A stretch of DNA of 64,000 nucleotides from Agrobacterium larrymoorei (GCF_005145045.1 NZ_CP039693.1:1-64000), one strand, 5' to 3'. Positions 18,356 to 28,528 are shown, counted from the first letter of the stretch. Program-made: numbers and translations. The notes: generated from the sequence alone by a model not told the origin.

Positions 18356-18880
18356 TTACTCGGTCAGTCTCTGGAAGAGGAGCACCGTATTGTTTCTATA
18401 AGTGGTATCCGCGAACGGATTGAACCCAAAATGCGCGGCAATTCGTAGTGATGCCGTGTTGTGTGGGTCGATCATGCAGACTGTACGTTTGGCAATTAGT
18501 TTTTGATCAAACCACTCGATGGCTGCCAGGACGGCCTCTGATGCGATTCCTTTTCCTTGGGAACGGTGGTCTATTTTCCACATCGCTTCTGGAGATCCGT
18601 CGAAGTCAGCACCATGCCCACGATGGAAGTGCGCGAAACCAACTTCACCCACGGCAGAATTGGTAGCCTTATCTACGACAATAAACGGCCCAAACCCGAA
18701 GACGGACCAATGCCCCACAAATCGTAAGAGTCGCGCCCAAGCTTCCTCGTGACTGAGCGGGGGAATGCTAGGCACGCCAGCAACCTCAGAACCTGTGGAA
18801 GACCAAAGTTTTGCATACCTTGCAAATTCATCTATAGAATGCTGTTGCAGCCAAAGGCGATCGGTTTCAATAGCTATCAC
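18356..18880 (-). CDS. GNAT-family N-acetyltransferase (RimJ/RimL-like)
   Basis: A 174-aa acetyl-CoA-dependent acetyltransferase. It starts IETDRLWLQQHSIDEF, has the acetyl-CoA loop DHRSQGKGIASEAV (about 110-123) and the late DPHNTASLRIAAHFGF element. The substrate is unknown; relatives modify protein N-termini or small molecules. It is the passenger gene of the Tn3-family element, just downstream of the resolvase on the same strand. Confidence 0.85.
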   Translation of the reverse strand: MIAIETDRLWLQQHSIDEFARYAKLWSSTGSEVAGVPSIPPLSHEEAWARLLRFVGHWSVFGFGPFIVVDKATNSAVGEVGFAHFHRGHGADFDGSPEAMWKIDHRSQGKGIASEAVLAAIEWFDQKLIAKRTVCMIDPHNTASLRIAAHFGFNPFADTTYRNNTVLLFQRLTE

Positions 18881-18893
18881 AGTAATCTCGTCA

Positions 18894-19445
18894 TCATCTA
18901 AGCTTGAGCGCTTGGTAAAGAGCGGTTTTTCCGATTTTCACACGGGCAGCAGCCTCTCGCACGTTAAGGCCAGCGGCCAGATGCTGGCGGGCCTTCGCGA
19001 GCTTTTCGGGCGTCACTACCGCTTGACGGCCGCCGCGCCGGCCACGCTCTTCGGCGGCTTGCAGCCCGGCGCGCGTTCTCTCTCGAATCAGGTCGCGCTC
19101 GAACTGCGCGAGTGCCCCGAACAGGTGGAAGACAAGTCGCCCGCCCGATGTCGTGGTGTCGATATTTTCGGTGATAGAGCGAAAGCCAACACCTTTCGCT
19201 TCCAGCTCGGTAACGATCTCGATCAGGTGTTTCATCGATCGGCCGAGACGGTCCAGCTTCCAGACCGTCAGCGTATCGCCGTCACGCGCATAGCGGATAG
19301 CGTCCGTCAGACCGGGCCGATCGGTCTTCACACCCGATGCCTTGTCCTCGAACAGCTTCTGGCAGCCCGCTTTCTTCAAGGCGTCGAGCTGCAACGCGGT
19401 GTCCTGGTCTCCGGTCGAGACCCTTGCGTAGCCGATTGCGGTCAT
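18894..19445 (-). CDS. tnpR: Serine recombinase (Tn3 resolvase)
   Basis: A 183-aa resolvase that separates cointegrates at res. The catalytic Ser is in IGYARVSTGDQD; the conserved WKLDRLGRSM and GALAQFERDLIRERT segments and a C-terminal HTH (NVREAAARVKIGKTALYQAL) follow. I start at the inner ATG (19445), giving MTAIGYARVS. It is divergent from tnpA, with res between them. Confidence 0.93.
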   Translation of the reverse strand: MTAIGYARVSTGDQDTALQLDALKKAGCQKLFEDKASGVKTDRPGLTDAIRYARDGDTLTVWKLDRLGRSMKHLIEIVTELEAKGVGFRSITENIDTTTSGGRLVFHLFGALAQFERDLIRERTRAGLQAAEERGRRGGRQAVVTPEKLAKARQHLAAGLNVREAAARVKIGKTALYQALKLR

Positions 19446-19454
19446 AAGGTGCAA

Positions 19455-19609
19455 TTTGTCCGTTTTCTAGTTCGATGCGGACAATGTCCGATTTGCCGTT
19501 AAATAGCAATGTTCGCGGACAAAACTTGTGGATACCGTCAAACGTCCGTTTGTCGGACAGGCATTTTCCAGTTCGCTGCATCTTCGTAACGAAACCGGAA
19601 GATAACAGA
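19455..19609. other. Resolution site (res) region between tnpR and tnpA
   Basis: Several dyads built on TGTCCG/CGGACA occur: TGTCCG-N15-CGGACA (19457-19483), the overlapping CGGACAATGTCCG (19478-19490), a half site near 19516 and GTCCG-N5-CGGAC (19544-19558). This matches the multi-subsite layout of Tn3 res, which also holds both promoters. Confidence 0.75.
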
Positions 19610-22576
19610 ATGGCACGAAGAGCATTATTGAGCGAGGCATGGTGGCAACAGGCGACAACCATCGCAAATGACGACAGGGAGATCGCCAAGCACTACACAC
19701 TGGACCGGCCCGACCTCGACCTCATCATGCGGCAGAACAAGGCATCGAACCGGTTGGGCCTTGCCTGTGTTCTGGCCACGTTGCGTTATCCAGGGCGACC
19801 GCTTGCGGATGGCGAGATCCTGCCGTTGGGCGTCCTGCGGTTTCTGGCACAGCAGATCGGCGTCGATCACCGTGAGATCGATCGCTACTTCGAGCGGCCC
19901 CAGACTCGGCGGGAACATCTCGTTCTGCTTTTCGACCGAATGCAGATTCGGCCATTCGCCCCTTCTGATGTTCGGTCACTGACCGGCTGGCTGACGCCAG
20001 CTGCCCAAACACTGCGCCAGGCCGACAAGCTGGCGGACATGGTGGTGGAAGAATTGCGGCGTCGAAGAATTCTCCTGCCGTCGCGATCGGCGTTTGAAGC
20101 CATTATTCATGTGGCAATCCGGCGCGGCATCCGTATCGCTCACCGGGCTTTGGCTGGTGGGCTGTCAGAAGGTCAGAGGCTCGATCTAGACAAGCTTCTC
20201 GATCCGCGTGACGGAACGAGCCTGACTGTTCTGGCGTGGGCGAGAACACCGGCATTGTCACCAGCCGCCGCCAACCTGGACCGGATTGCCGAGCGAATTC
20301 GCTTTCTGCGGTCGCTGAATCTGTCAGGAGCTTTGATGGACCGCATTCCGGGCAAGGTCTTTGACGAATTCGCGGCCGAGGGCATGCGGATGAGTGCGCA
20401 GCATTTACGCGACCTCAACCCCGAACGCCGGCACGCCGTCCTAGCCGCGACGGCGTTACATCTTTCCCGCCACCTGACCGACTGCGCCATCGACATGTTC
20501 AAGAAAATCATGGGCATTCTGACCAGGCGAGCCGACAATCGGGCAGCCGCTCGCGTGACCCGGTCGGTTCGGGAGGTGCAGAAGCCGCTGAAGGATGTTT
20601 CGAGAGTCTGCCACGCGATCATCGAAGCCAGAGAGAAAGGCGAGGACATCGCAAAAGCCATCGAACGCGCCATCCAGTGGCCGGCCTTTACGCTCAGTGT
20701 CGAGGCGGTCGATACGCTGATTTCCCCGGATGTCATCGACGGCAAAATCGAGATGCTCCAGCGTTATCCGACGATCCGGAAACTTGCGCCGCAGTTTCTT
20801 TCCACCCTCGTCTTCCGTGGTCATGCCGTTGCGGCAAATCTGTTGCGAGCACTATCTGTGGTCGCCGATCTCTATTGCTCGGGCAAAAGGGCGATACCCG
20901 ACAGAGCTCCGATCTCGTTCGCTCCAAAGGGCTGGATGCCGCTCATCCTGCAGGACGGTAAGATCGATCGAATGGCCTATGAACTTTGCTTGTTCAGTGA
21001 ATTAAAGCGTCGGCTCGATGCGGGGGATGTCTGGGTGGAGGGAGCTAAACGCTTCCAGTCTTTTGAGAGCTTTCTCATTCCCACGCCAACATTCGAGCTG
21101 ATGCGTGAGGAAGGCCCGCTCCCGATCGCCGTCGATCCCGATGTCGAGACGTACCTTCGCCAACAGCGCCAGGTCCTGAATGAAGGGCTGGCTGATCTTT
21201 CTCGGCTGGCTGCCGCCGGCGAACTCGACGATGTCGAATTGACCGGAACGGGATTCAGCGTCACGCCGCATAAGGCATTGTTTCCAGATATCGCGAAGTC
21301 GCTGAAGGCGAAGGTTGAAGGTCGCCTGCCAGCGATCCACATCACCGATCTTTTGCTGGAGGTGGACGCCCGGACAGGCTTCTCCAATGCCTTCACCCAT
21401 CTGCGTAGCGGTCGAGTGGCCGACAACAGGCTTGCGCTTCTCACCGCGGTTCTGGCCGACGGCATAAATCTCGGCCTTACTAGAATGGCGGATGTTTCTC
21501 CCGGCATCACAATGCGCCAGTTGGCATGGGTGCATGATTGGCACATTAGGGAGGACGGCTATACCGCCGCGCACGCCATTCTCGTCAATGCCCAAAGGCA
21601 ACTGCCCCTCGCCAGACTCTGGGGCGATGGGACCACTTCATCGTCGGACGGCCAATATTTCCCAGCGGGTGGTCACGCCGAGGCGATTGGCGACCTCAAC
21701 GCTCGCTATGGTCCCAATCCCGGCGCCAAATTTTATCGGTTCACATCCGACCAGTACGGTGCTTTCTACATCGTCGCCATGAACGCCAACGCCAGCGAGG
21801 CTATCTATGTCCTTGACGGACTGCTCTATCATGGCAGCGATCTCGCCATTGAGACCCACTATGTCGATACGGGTGGGGTCAGCGATATGAGTTCTGCCCT
21901 TTGCCATGTCGTCGGGTTCCAGCTCGTGCCCCGGCTGCGCGGTCTTAAGGATCGCAAGCTCTATCTATTTCCCGGCGACACACCGCCTGAGAACCTGGCG
22001 TCACTCGTCGGCGAACCCGTTAACATCGAGCGGATCAAGGCAAACTGGAATGACATTCTTCGCCTGGTCACGACAATCCGTTCCGGCCAGGTCCGACCTT
22101 CGACCCTGCTCGCCAAACTATCGGCGTTCCCACGCCAGAACGGGCTGGCGCTTGCTCTGCGCGATCTCGGCCGCATCAACCGGTCAATTTTCCTGCCGTA
22201 ATGGTGGCGAAATCCGGAGATGCGCAGAAATGCGACCGCAGGCCTCAACAAGAGCGAAGCTCAGAACACCTTGGCGCGAGCGCTGTTCTTCAACCGCCTC
22301 GGAGAGTTGCGCGACCGGACCTTCGAGAGTCAGTTCTACAGGGCATCCGGCTTGAACCTACTGATCAACGCCATCGTCTACTGGAACACGCTGTATCTTG
22401 AACCAGCGTTCGCCGAGCTCAACCGGGAGGGTATAACTACACCGCATGACGTCATGAAGCACATTACCCCACTCGGCTGGCAGCACATCAGTCTCACCGG
22501 CGATTATATCTGGACGCCAACCAACGGCGCTGATCTCAGGCCGTTGCGACAGCAAACATCCATCCTCGCAGCGTGA
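19610..22576 (+). pseudogene. tnpA: Tn3-family transposase with in-frame ochre codon
   Basis: From ATG 19610 (MARRALLSEAWWQQATTI) the frame codes 863 aa, stops at TAA (22199-22201), then continues in the same frame with WWRNPEMRRNATAGLNKSEAQ to 22576. The total of 988 codons is the family's normal size. The stop replaces the residue just before the conserved Trp of the LDW-like motif. The region after it carries the N-K-x-E-A-x-N segment with the third DDE residue, so the truncated product should be inactive. Earlier domains, including VDTGGVSDMSSALCH, look normal. Confidence 0.88.
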
Positions 22577-22631
22577 TCACCCTATGTTCTCAAAAGCCGG
22601 ACAGATCATGCACTTTCGTGTCGTGACGCCA

Positions 22632-22950
22632 TTAAGAGCGTTTGGCAGAAGCAGGTATCGAGCCTTCTGTCGGAAGCGTTGGTGACAGCTATGACAACGC
22701 ACTCGCAGAAACTCTCAACGGTCTCTATAAGGCCGAGGTCATACATCGGAGAGGACCGTGGCGCAACTTCGAGGCCGACGAGTTCGCTACGCTGGAGTGG
22801 GTCGACTGGTTCAACCACCGACGGCTTATGGAGCCCATCGGGAATATACCGCCAGCCGAAGCCGAGGAACGATATTACGCCATCATGTGCGCACCGGCCA
22901 TGGCAGCATAACTTAAACGAAATGGCCTCCGGCAAACCCGGTGCGGTTCA
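22632..22950 (+). mobile_element. IS3-family fragment (transposase C-terminus and right end)
   Basis: The frame at 22642-22911 codes MAEAGIEPSVGSVGDSYDNA and ends WVDWFNHRRLMEPIGNIPPAEAEERYY, the C-terminal integrase core of an IS3-family OrfB. The right terminal repeat ends TGCGGTTCA at 22950 (TGAACCGC on the other strand). The left part has been removed by the adjoining Tn3-family element. Confidence 0.85.
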
Positions 22951-23757
22951 AAGCTCTGCCGCCAGTGCTTCCATCTTCTCGGCTGCAAGCCTCTCCACCA
23001 AGGCAATATCGGTGGCATAGCCTTGGGCGCGCTCATCGAACAGATCGCGTTTCACCGCACCACCCGCCTGCTCGTAAGCCTCCAATCCACCGATCAGGCG
23101 CAAACGCCTGTCGGTCGCGGCAATCGCATCCCCGCGCAAGGCTCCCTTGATGGTATAGGTGTTGCGGTTCCACGATGGCAGGCTTTCCCAGACGCGAAGC
23201 TGCAAGTCGTGGTCATCGCTGACGGTAAAGGCCGTCAGGTGCTCGAAGGTCATTTCCTCGTCACGGTAGAGCTGGAGGAGGGCAGGGGAGAGACGGGCAA
23301 GGGCAAGGCGGCGCTTGACGATGGTGTCAGAGGTTCCGAAGCGGGCGGCGATATCGGCAATCGTCACACCTTCCTCGTTCAGAACTTTGAACGCCTCGTA
23401 TTGATCGACCGGATGCATATCCTCGCGCATGACGTTTTCGGCAAGGCTGATGCTGGTGGCGTCGGCTGCATCGCGGAGTTTTGCTTCGACGGCGAAATCC
23501 CTGGCGATCTCGCCTGCCTCGGCCAGTAGGTTGAGGGCAAGGCGGCGACGTTCGCCTGCGATGACGAAGAAGCGACCGCGCTTGTCGGCCTTTCGCACGA
23601 TGATGTTCTGAAGGATGCGGTAGCCATCGGCGCGAATGTTCGCGGCCAGCTCCTCGATGCCGTCCTTGCGGTAGGTCTTGCGAACGTTTTTCGGGTCGCG
23701 GTCGAGCTTGTCGAGTGCGACGGTGATGGTTTCGGACTGCGTATTGGCACTGGTCAT
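22948..23757 (-). pseudogene. ParB/RepB/Spo0J-like nuclease-type protein, truncated by IS3
   Basis: 269 aa of a ParB-like protein: an N-terminal ParB domain (LDKLDRDPKNVRKTYRKDGI, AGERRRLAL) and HTH region (TIADIAARFGTSDTIVKRRLALA). Plasmid members of this type are usually 600-700 aa. Here the stop codon TGA is the first three bases of the IS3 terminal repeat, so the C-terminal half has been cut off. It is distinct from repB and unlikely to serve this replicon. Confidence 0.85.
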
Positions 23758-23826
23758 TGCAAAATCTCCACGGTTTGCGATCTCTTAAGAGGCAAAGCCC
23801 CGCAAGTGGGCGGTGCCTTCACCCAC

Positions 23827-23863
23827 CGTTCCGGTGGATGTGTCTCTCACACTCACCGGAACG
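23827..23863. repeat. 10-bp inverted repeat upstream of the parB-like gene
   Basis: CGTTCCGGTG and CACCGGAACG are exact complements separated by 17 bp, 70 bp upstream of the parB-like start. It may be a regulatory site or hairpin in the leader. The stretch 23864-24217 shows no gene. Confidence 0.5.
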
Positions 23864-24217
23864 AAGGGGGGAGGGCGCAGCCCGCTCCCCGTTGGTGTGG
23901 CGGGCTAGTCATGGGTCCGACCGGCTGAAAAACGGAAGGTTCGGCGCGTCAGCGGTGAAAGCCGTTTTTCTGACGGGCGGACAGGCGTGAGCCTGCTTGC
24001 CCATTGGCGAGGCCGACAGACCATCGTAGAGCGATAGGAGGGACAGGAAGAATGGCGGCAAGCGCAGCGGTCGCACCGTGCGGAAGAGATCGCCGGTTGG
24101 CGATCACCTCATGAGCGTAGCGTCAGGACAAGGGATCGTGACCGGAATCGGCGCAGACGGCCGAAGGCTGGCTGCGTGCCGAAGGCATAGAGCGCGGTCG
24201 CTGAAGGCGATGGCCTA

Positions 24218-24357
24218 TGACCTGAGCCCCTGAACTTCCTCCAGATTTTGGTAGAGTCCGTCGTATCAAGGAGACGGATGGAATGAAGCATTCACGGTTC
24301 ACGGACGAGCATATCATCGGGATATTGAGGGAGCAGGATACCCGAACGGCGATGTGA
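24218..24357 (+). mobile_element. IS3-family left-end fragment
   Basis: An end-like sequence TGACCTGAGCCCCTGAAC at 24218 is followed by a 24-codon orfA start, MKHSRFTDEHIIGILREQD, with a stop at 24357. The N-terminus is typical of IS407-group OrfA. The rest is missing. Confidence 0.8.
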
Positions 24358-24875
24358 ATCGGAGAACGGCGTGACACGCGGCGGCGCCACCTAAAGGCGA
24401 CTGGACACTCCGCAAAATTCTGTCACCCGCGTTCACGCGACTTGTCAGCCGTTTTTCACCAAATTACCATTTTGAGACAGTAGGTTACCGGCTTTGAACG
24501 GTCATCCATACCGGCGAAGCTAAGCCAACTCCCCTCGGATGGAGATGGCGACCTCTCAGCGGATAACGCATCGGCGTGCTTTGGTTGGGCGAAAACAGCG
24601 AAATCGTTGGGTTTGACGATCTTTCTGACTGCGGGCGGATAATAGTTGCCTCCGCCGATATAATCTTTGTGTGTTTCGCGTGCCGGTGGATTCGTCAGCA
24701 TAAAAATCGGCAGGGTCCCGATGCCGATACGCACGATGACGCCTTGTTAATTCCCACTTTCGTAGAGTCATTTCAGTACGCTTAATCACAGATTGAATTT
24801 GAAACGAGGTCGGATTACCTTAACTAAGTTTTCCGAACCGGCAGCAGGCCAATCTGCTGGGTTATGGAGTAAAGA
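24358..24875. other. Intergenic stretch without recognised genes
   Basis: No convincing reading frame. It lies between an IS3 remnant and the ADP-ribosylglycohydrolase and probably holds that gene's promoter. A+T content rises toward 24780, as in the following gene. Confidence 0.5.
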
Positions 24876-25826
24876 ATGGGTCAGAGTATCATCGACAGAG
24901 CAAAGGGCTGCTTTCTCGGCCAACTCGCCGGAGACGCTCTGGGCTCGCTTGTAGAATTTCAATCGAAGGCTCAAATAAAAGAAACATATCCATCTGGTGT
25001 CCGGGACATGCATGATGGTGGAACGTGGAATACCCTTGCAGGGCAACCAACCGACGATTCCGAAATGGCGATTGCTTTGGCAAGATCAATTACAGAGGCC
25101 GACGGTTATAACGAGAAAAACGCGCTCCGGGCTTACCGGGAATGGATGAATTCGGAACCGTTCGACATCGGGGCAACAGTTTCGTCGGGACTACGGGGCC
25201 TGAAAAATATCGCGAGCGAGGCGAATGGTGCATTGATGCGTGTATCGCCTATCGGGATTTTGGGTTCAAACTTCACACTTGAACAAGTGGGAAGGTGGGC
25301 GGAGCTTGACGCGATGATTACTCATCCGTCTTTTGTGTGTCGTCAAGCTAACATACTGTTTGCAAAAGCGTTGGCGTACGCGATCACTAATAACCCGACG
25401 CCGTCTGAAATATACCGTGCAGTTCTAGCTTGGTCCCAAGATATTAACGCCGAGACAAAACTAGTTAACGCGATACAGAAAGCACAATCGTATCCTCCGG
25501 AAAATTTCGAAAGGAATCAGGGATGGGTTCTAATAGCTTTTCAGAATGCTTTCTACCAGCTTCTTAATTGTGGCTCATTAGAACATGGTGTGGTTGATAC
25601 GATCTCGTACGGGGGAGATACAGATACAAATGGTGCAATCGTAGGGGCTCTTTTGGGTGCAGTATATGGAACGTCAGCGATCCCATTGCGATGGCGCGAA
25701 TCCTTAATGAACTGCAAGCCCGACCGTAATCGGATCGATGTCTATCGACCTAGACCAGAAAAATACTGGCCTATATATGCCGACAACATTGTCGACTCAT
25801 TATTGAATATCACTCCCCGAAGATGA
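24876..25826 (+). CDS. ADP-ribosylglycohydrolase (DraG/ARH family)
   Basis: A 316-aa hydrolase that removes ADP-ribose from modified proteins (typically from arginine in DraG) using a di-metal site. It starts IDRAKGCFLGQLAGDALGSLVEF; the first metal motif is QPTDDSEMAIALA (about 51-63) and the second SYGGDTDTNGAIVGALLGA (about 246-264). Base composition is lower in G+C than its neighbours, a sign of transfer. It converges on the Rhs cargo operon whose toxin tip looks like an ADP-ribosyltransferase; before the IS66 insertion it directly abutted the immunity candidate. Members of this family can act as immunity proteins to T6SS ADP-ribosyltransferases, so that role is plausible here. Confidence 0.92.
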   Translation: MGQSIIDRAKGCFLGQLAGDALGSLVEFQSKAQIKETYPSGVRDMHDGGTWNTLAGQPTDDSEMAIALARSITEADGYNEKNALRAYREWMNSEPFDIGATVSSGLRGLKNIASEANGALMRVSPIGILGSNFTLEQVGRWAELDAMITHPSFVCRQANILFAKALAYAITNNPTPSEIYRAVLAWSQDINAETKLVNAIQKAQSYPPENFERNQGWVLIAFQNAFYQLLNCGSLEHGVVDTISYGGDTDTNGAIVGALLGAVYGTSAIPLRWRESLMNCKPDRNRIDVYRPRPEKYWPIYADNIVDSLLNITPRR

Positions 25827-25878
25827 TTTTTCTGTGAGCGTCCGGCGAAAGCATTTTTCGGGTGTCGCGAGATAGAAT

Positions 25879-26184
25879 CTAAAGGCCGCGCTTCATCTCA
25901 TCGGCCATGATGCGGTCGATTATTTCAGGATCGCACTGTGTGTCGATGAGGAACTCGCGGATACCGCCGTCCCACGTCCTGATGTCGGCAAGTAGGCTTT
26001 GAAGTTCTTTGATGCCGTTCTCGGTCAGACCCTTCGTGCCATCTTCAGTGCCATCGCTGACGTAAACCAGTTCGCCTTCGGAGATGTTGTCCGAGTTGGC
26101 CGTCACTTCTTCGATCAGTTCGAGGTTCTCGCCGATCATGCCGGCGACTTGGTTGAGTGTGTAAATGAACCTTGAGCGTGCCAT
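25879..26184 (-). CDS. IS66 accessory protein of unknown function
   Basis: A 101-aa acidic protein (MARSRFIYTLNQVAGMIGEN...). Its ATG at 26184 overlaps the tnpC stop (ATGA), which argues it is translated with the transposase. It lies inside the element, before the repeat. No catalytic motif is visible; I do not know its role. Confidence 0.7.
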   Translation of the reverse strand: MARSRFIYTLNQVAGMIGENLELIEEVTANSDNISEGELVYVSDGTEDGTKGLTENGIKELQSLLADIRTWDGGIREFLIDTQCDPEIIDRIMADEMKRGL

Positions 26185-27755
26185 CAGGCAGCCTCGCACC
26201 GAGCGTTTGCCGGCGTCCAGTTCCAAGGCAGCAGATTTTCAAGTCGGTCTTTGGGATGATCCTGGATCCGGGCCAGCACATCGGTCAGATAGGCTTCCGG
26301 ATTGTGGCCATGAAGCTTTGCGGTTTCGATGATGCTCAAGATATTTGCGATGCGCTCACCACCCTTGTCGGAGCCCGCAAATAACCAGTTCTTTCGGCCA
26401 ATTCCCAGTGGTCGCATGGCACGCTCAGCTATGTTGTTGTCGATTTCAACCCGGCCGTCATCAAGATAGACGCTCAATGCTGCCCATCGTGACAGCGCAT
26501 ACCGCATCGCTTCCGCCAGCTTCTGTTTCTGTGGCAGTGTTGTCTGGACATCCTCAATCCACTCTTTCAGCTCGTCCAGGATGGGTTTGGCATGCTGCTG
26601 GCGCAAATCCCGCCTCTCGTCAGGCAACATGCCACGGATACGATCCTCGATATCGTAGAGAGCACCAATGCGCGACAGCGCTTCCTGCGCGATCGTTGAT
26701 GGCTTGAGTTTGATCACGTCATGGAATTTGCGGCGTACATGCGCCATGCAGGCAGCCTCTATGATCTGATTGCCGTACAGCTTGTTGTAGCCAGCATAGC
26801 CGTCCGCGTGCATCACGCCACTGAAGTTGGAAAGATGTTCGGCTGGGTGAACCCCCTTGCGGTCAGGGCTGTAATAATAAGCGATCGCTCCGGGCCTGGG
26901 ATCTTGATAGCCACGCCCATCGAAGACGTAGACCCAGACCCTCCCGGTCCTGGTCTTTCCTCGTCCAGGGTCGAGAACATCGACCGGAGTGTCGTCGGTA
27001 TGGATCCGATCGACGGCCGCGATATGCGCTCTGATCAGCAAAATCAGGGGGCCGAGCAAAGCCGATGCACGCCCCATCCAGTCGGCCATCACGGAACGGG
27101 AGATATCGATCCCAAGCCGATCGTACATCTCCGACAGTCGGTAAAGTGGGATGTGATCGTCGAACTTGGAGACCATGATATGGGCAAGCAATCCGGGACC
27201 GGGTTTGCCGCGCTCGATCGGCAGGGTCGGCATCTTGCCAGCCAACGAAGTGTCGCAGTCCTTGCAAACGAAGCGCTTTTCGACATGGCGAACAATCTTC
27301 ACGGATGCCGGCACATGCTCCATGACCTGGACCACCTTATCAGGTGCTTTCAGGAACGATGTCCCGCCGCAGGTCGGGCAATTGCACGGCGCCGGATAGA
27401 TCCGCTCTTCTGTCGGCAGCCCATCCGGCAAAGGTCTGCGTTTTGGCTTTTCGCAGGCATCTTCCAGCTCCGGCAGTGGTGTCCTTCCAGAGCGAACCTC
27501 AGCCTCGGCGCGGGACGCTTCAATCTCCTCGAGCATCAGTTCGAATTGTTCGATCTTGCGGTCTATTTTCTCGGACGAGGCCCCATGCTGTCGATGGCGC
27601 AGCAACTCCAACTGCGCGCGCAAAATGTCGATTATGGTATCGCGCTTGGTAACTTCCGCGTCTTGTCGCTCGAGTTTCGCCGCCTGTTCAGCAACCAATG
27701 CACGCAGTGCAGATAGCTCGTCCTGACCCTGTGGCGGCGTTGTTTCCATACCCAA
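26184..27755 (-). CDS. tnpC: IS66 transposase TnpC
   Basis: A 523-aa DDE transposase. An N-terminal leucine-zipper-like helix (EQAAKLERQDAEVTKRDTII), a zinc-binding segment (CNCPTCGGTSF and FVCKDCDTSLAG) and the catalytic core with HTDDTPVDVLDPGRGKTRTG and MHADGYAGYNKLYG are present. The late DGRVEIDNNIAERAMRPLGI carries the expected Glu. Full length. Confidence 0.95.
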   Translation of the reverse strand: MGMETTPPQGQDELSALRALVAEQAAKLERQDAEVTKRDTIIDILRAQLELLRHRQHGASSEKIDRKIEQFELMLEEIEASRAEAEVRSGRTPLPELEDACEKPKRRPLPDGLPTEERIYPAPCNCPTCGGTSFLKAPDKVVQVMEHVPASVKIVRHVEKRFVCKDCDTSLAGKMPTLPIERGKPGPGLLAHIMVSKFDDHIPLYRLSEMYDRLGIDISRSVMADWMGRASALLGPLILLIRAHIAAVDRIHTDDTPVDVLDPGRGKTRTGRVWVYVFDGRGYQDPRPGAIAYYYSPDRKGVHPAEHLSNFSGVMHADGYAGYNKLYGNQIIEAACMAHVRRKFHDVIKLKPSTIAQEALSRIGALYDIEDRIRGMLPDERRDLRQQHAKPILDELKEWIEDVQTTLPQKQKLAEAMRYALSRWAALSVYLDDGRVEIDNNIAERAMRPLGIGRKNWLFAGSDKGGERIANILSIIETAKLHGHNPEAYLTDVLARIQDHPKDRLENLLPWNWTPANARCEAA

Positions 27756-27821
27756 AAATGTAACTGATTTGGCCCTTTAGCGCCAGCATTTTACCCCTGA
27801 CACCCTTGCAAATTAACGCTT

Positions 27822-28169
27822 TCAGCCCGTGCGATGAGGCGCTGACGTCCATGTCGGTCGTCGCCAGTCGATCCCCTCGACGAGCATCGACAACTGAGCC
27901 TGCGTCAGATGCACAACGCCATCTTTGGCCGCCGGCCATGGGAAGTATCCGCGTTCCAAAACCTTGTAAAACAGGCAAAAGCCTTGGCCGTCCCACCATA
28001 AAAGCTTGATTCGGTCCGCGCGCCTGCCGCGGAACCCGAAGATCGCGCCAGAACCAGGCGCTTGTCTGATCACCCCCTCGACCAGCGCTGACAAACCGTC
28101 GATACCGCGACGCATGTCAGTCACTCCGCAGGCCAGATAAACCTGTACATTCCCTGACGGCCCGATCAT
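27822..28169 (-). CDS. tnpB: IS66 protein TnpB
   Basis: A 115-aa Orf2 protein (MIGPSGNVQVYLACGVTDMR; FGFRGRRADRIKLLWWDGQG). It is essential for IS66 movement though its biochemical role is unclear. The ATG at 28169 overlaps the tnpA stop (ATGA). Confidence 0.94.
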   Translation of the reverse strand: MIGPSGNVQVYLACGVTDMRRGIDGLSALVEGVIRQAPGSGAIFGFRGRRADRIKLLWWDGQGFCLFYKVLERGYFPWPAAKDGVVHLTQAQLSMLVEGIDWRRPTWTSAPHRTG

Positions 28170-28528
28170 GCCGCCTCCACGCAAGCGACGAGCGGGCCGA
28201 GCAGTTTCAACTCAACGTCAACAGGAACCTTCAAACTCCGACCGTTTCGAAGCAAGATCTCGACGATCGCCAGCCTCGTTGCCGTCGTAGACGCCTGACT
28301 TACGCCAAACTCCTCCACGATTTCCACTGGAAGGAACACCGTCGGTCGATCAACATAGTTGAACGACTTTCGCCACAAGCGGATCTGGCCAGGATGAACG
28401 TCATGCCGGCGCGCCACGTCACCAATGCGAGCACCCGGCTCATCAGCTTCCGCCAGTATCCTCAGCTTCGCCTCGTCCGACCAGCGCCGTCTGCGCTCGG
28501 TACCGGACATGATCTCCATGCGGGCCAT
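28166..28528 (-). CDS. tnpA: IS66 protein TnpA (helix-turn-helix)
   Basis: A 120-aa protein with the RRRRWSDEAKLRILAEADEP start and a helix-turn-helix (IGDVARRHDVHPGQIRLWRK), as in IS66 and IS3 OrfA proteins. First gene of the element, expected to bind its ends. Confidence 0.94.
   Translation of the reverse strand: MARMEIMSGTERRRRWSDEAKLRILAEADEPGARIGDVARRHDVHPGQIRLWRKSFNYVDRPTVFLPVEIVEEFGVSQASTTATRLAIVEILLRNGRSLKVPVDVELKLLGPLVACVEAA

Larger units (their letters stand above)
18241..22631. mobile_element. Tn3-family transposon
   Basis: Inverted repeats start TGGCGTCACGACACGAAAGT at 18241 (plus) and 22631 (minus); 21 bp are identical, then TGTCCG and GAGAAC blocks are shared further in. Inside are a GNAT acetyltransferase, a serine resolvase, a res region and a Tn3 transposase interrupted by a stop. 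The 5-bp flanks (CATTT and TTAAG) do not match, so it is not a simple insertion: the left flank is a recombinase gene, the right an IS3 fragment. Confidence 0.88.

Noticed and set aside
18236..22636. 5-bp target duplication of the Tn3 element
   Set aside because: The flanks are CATTT and TTAAG and do not match under any shift I tried.
26721..27716. 331-codon open frame on the plus strand
   Set aside because: Entirely antisense to the intact IS66 tnpC; composition and codon pattern are those of a reverse-strand shadow.
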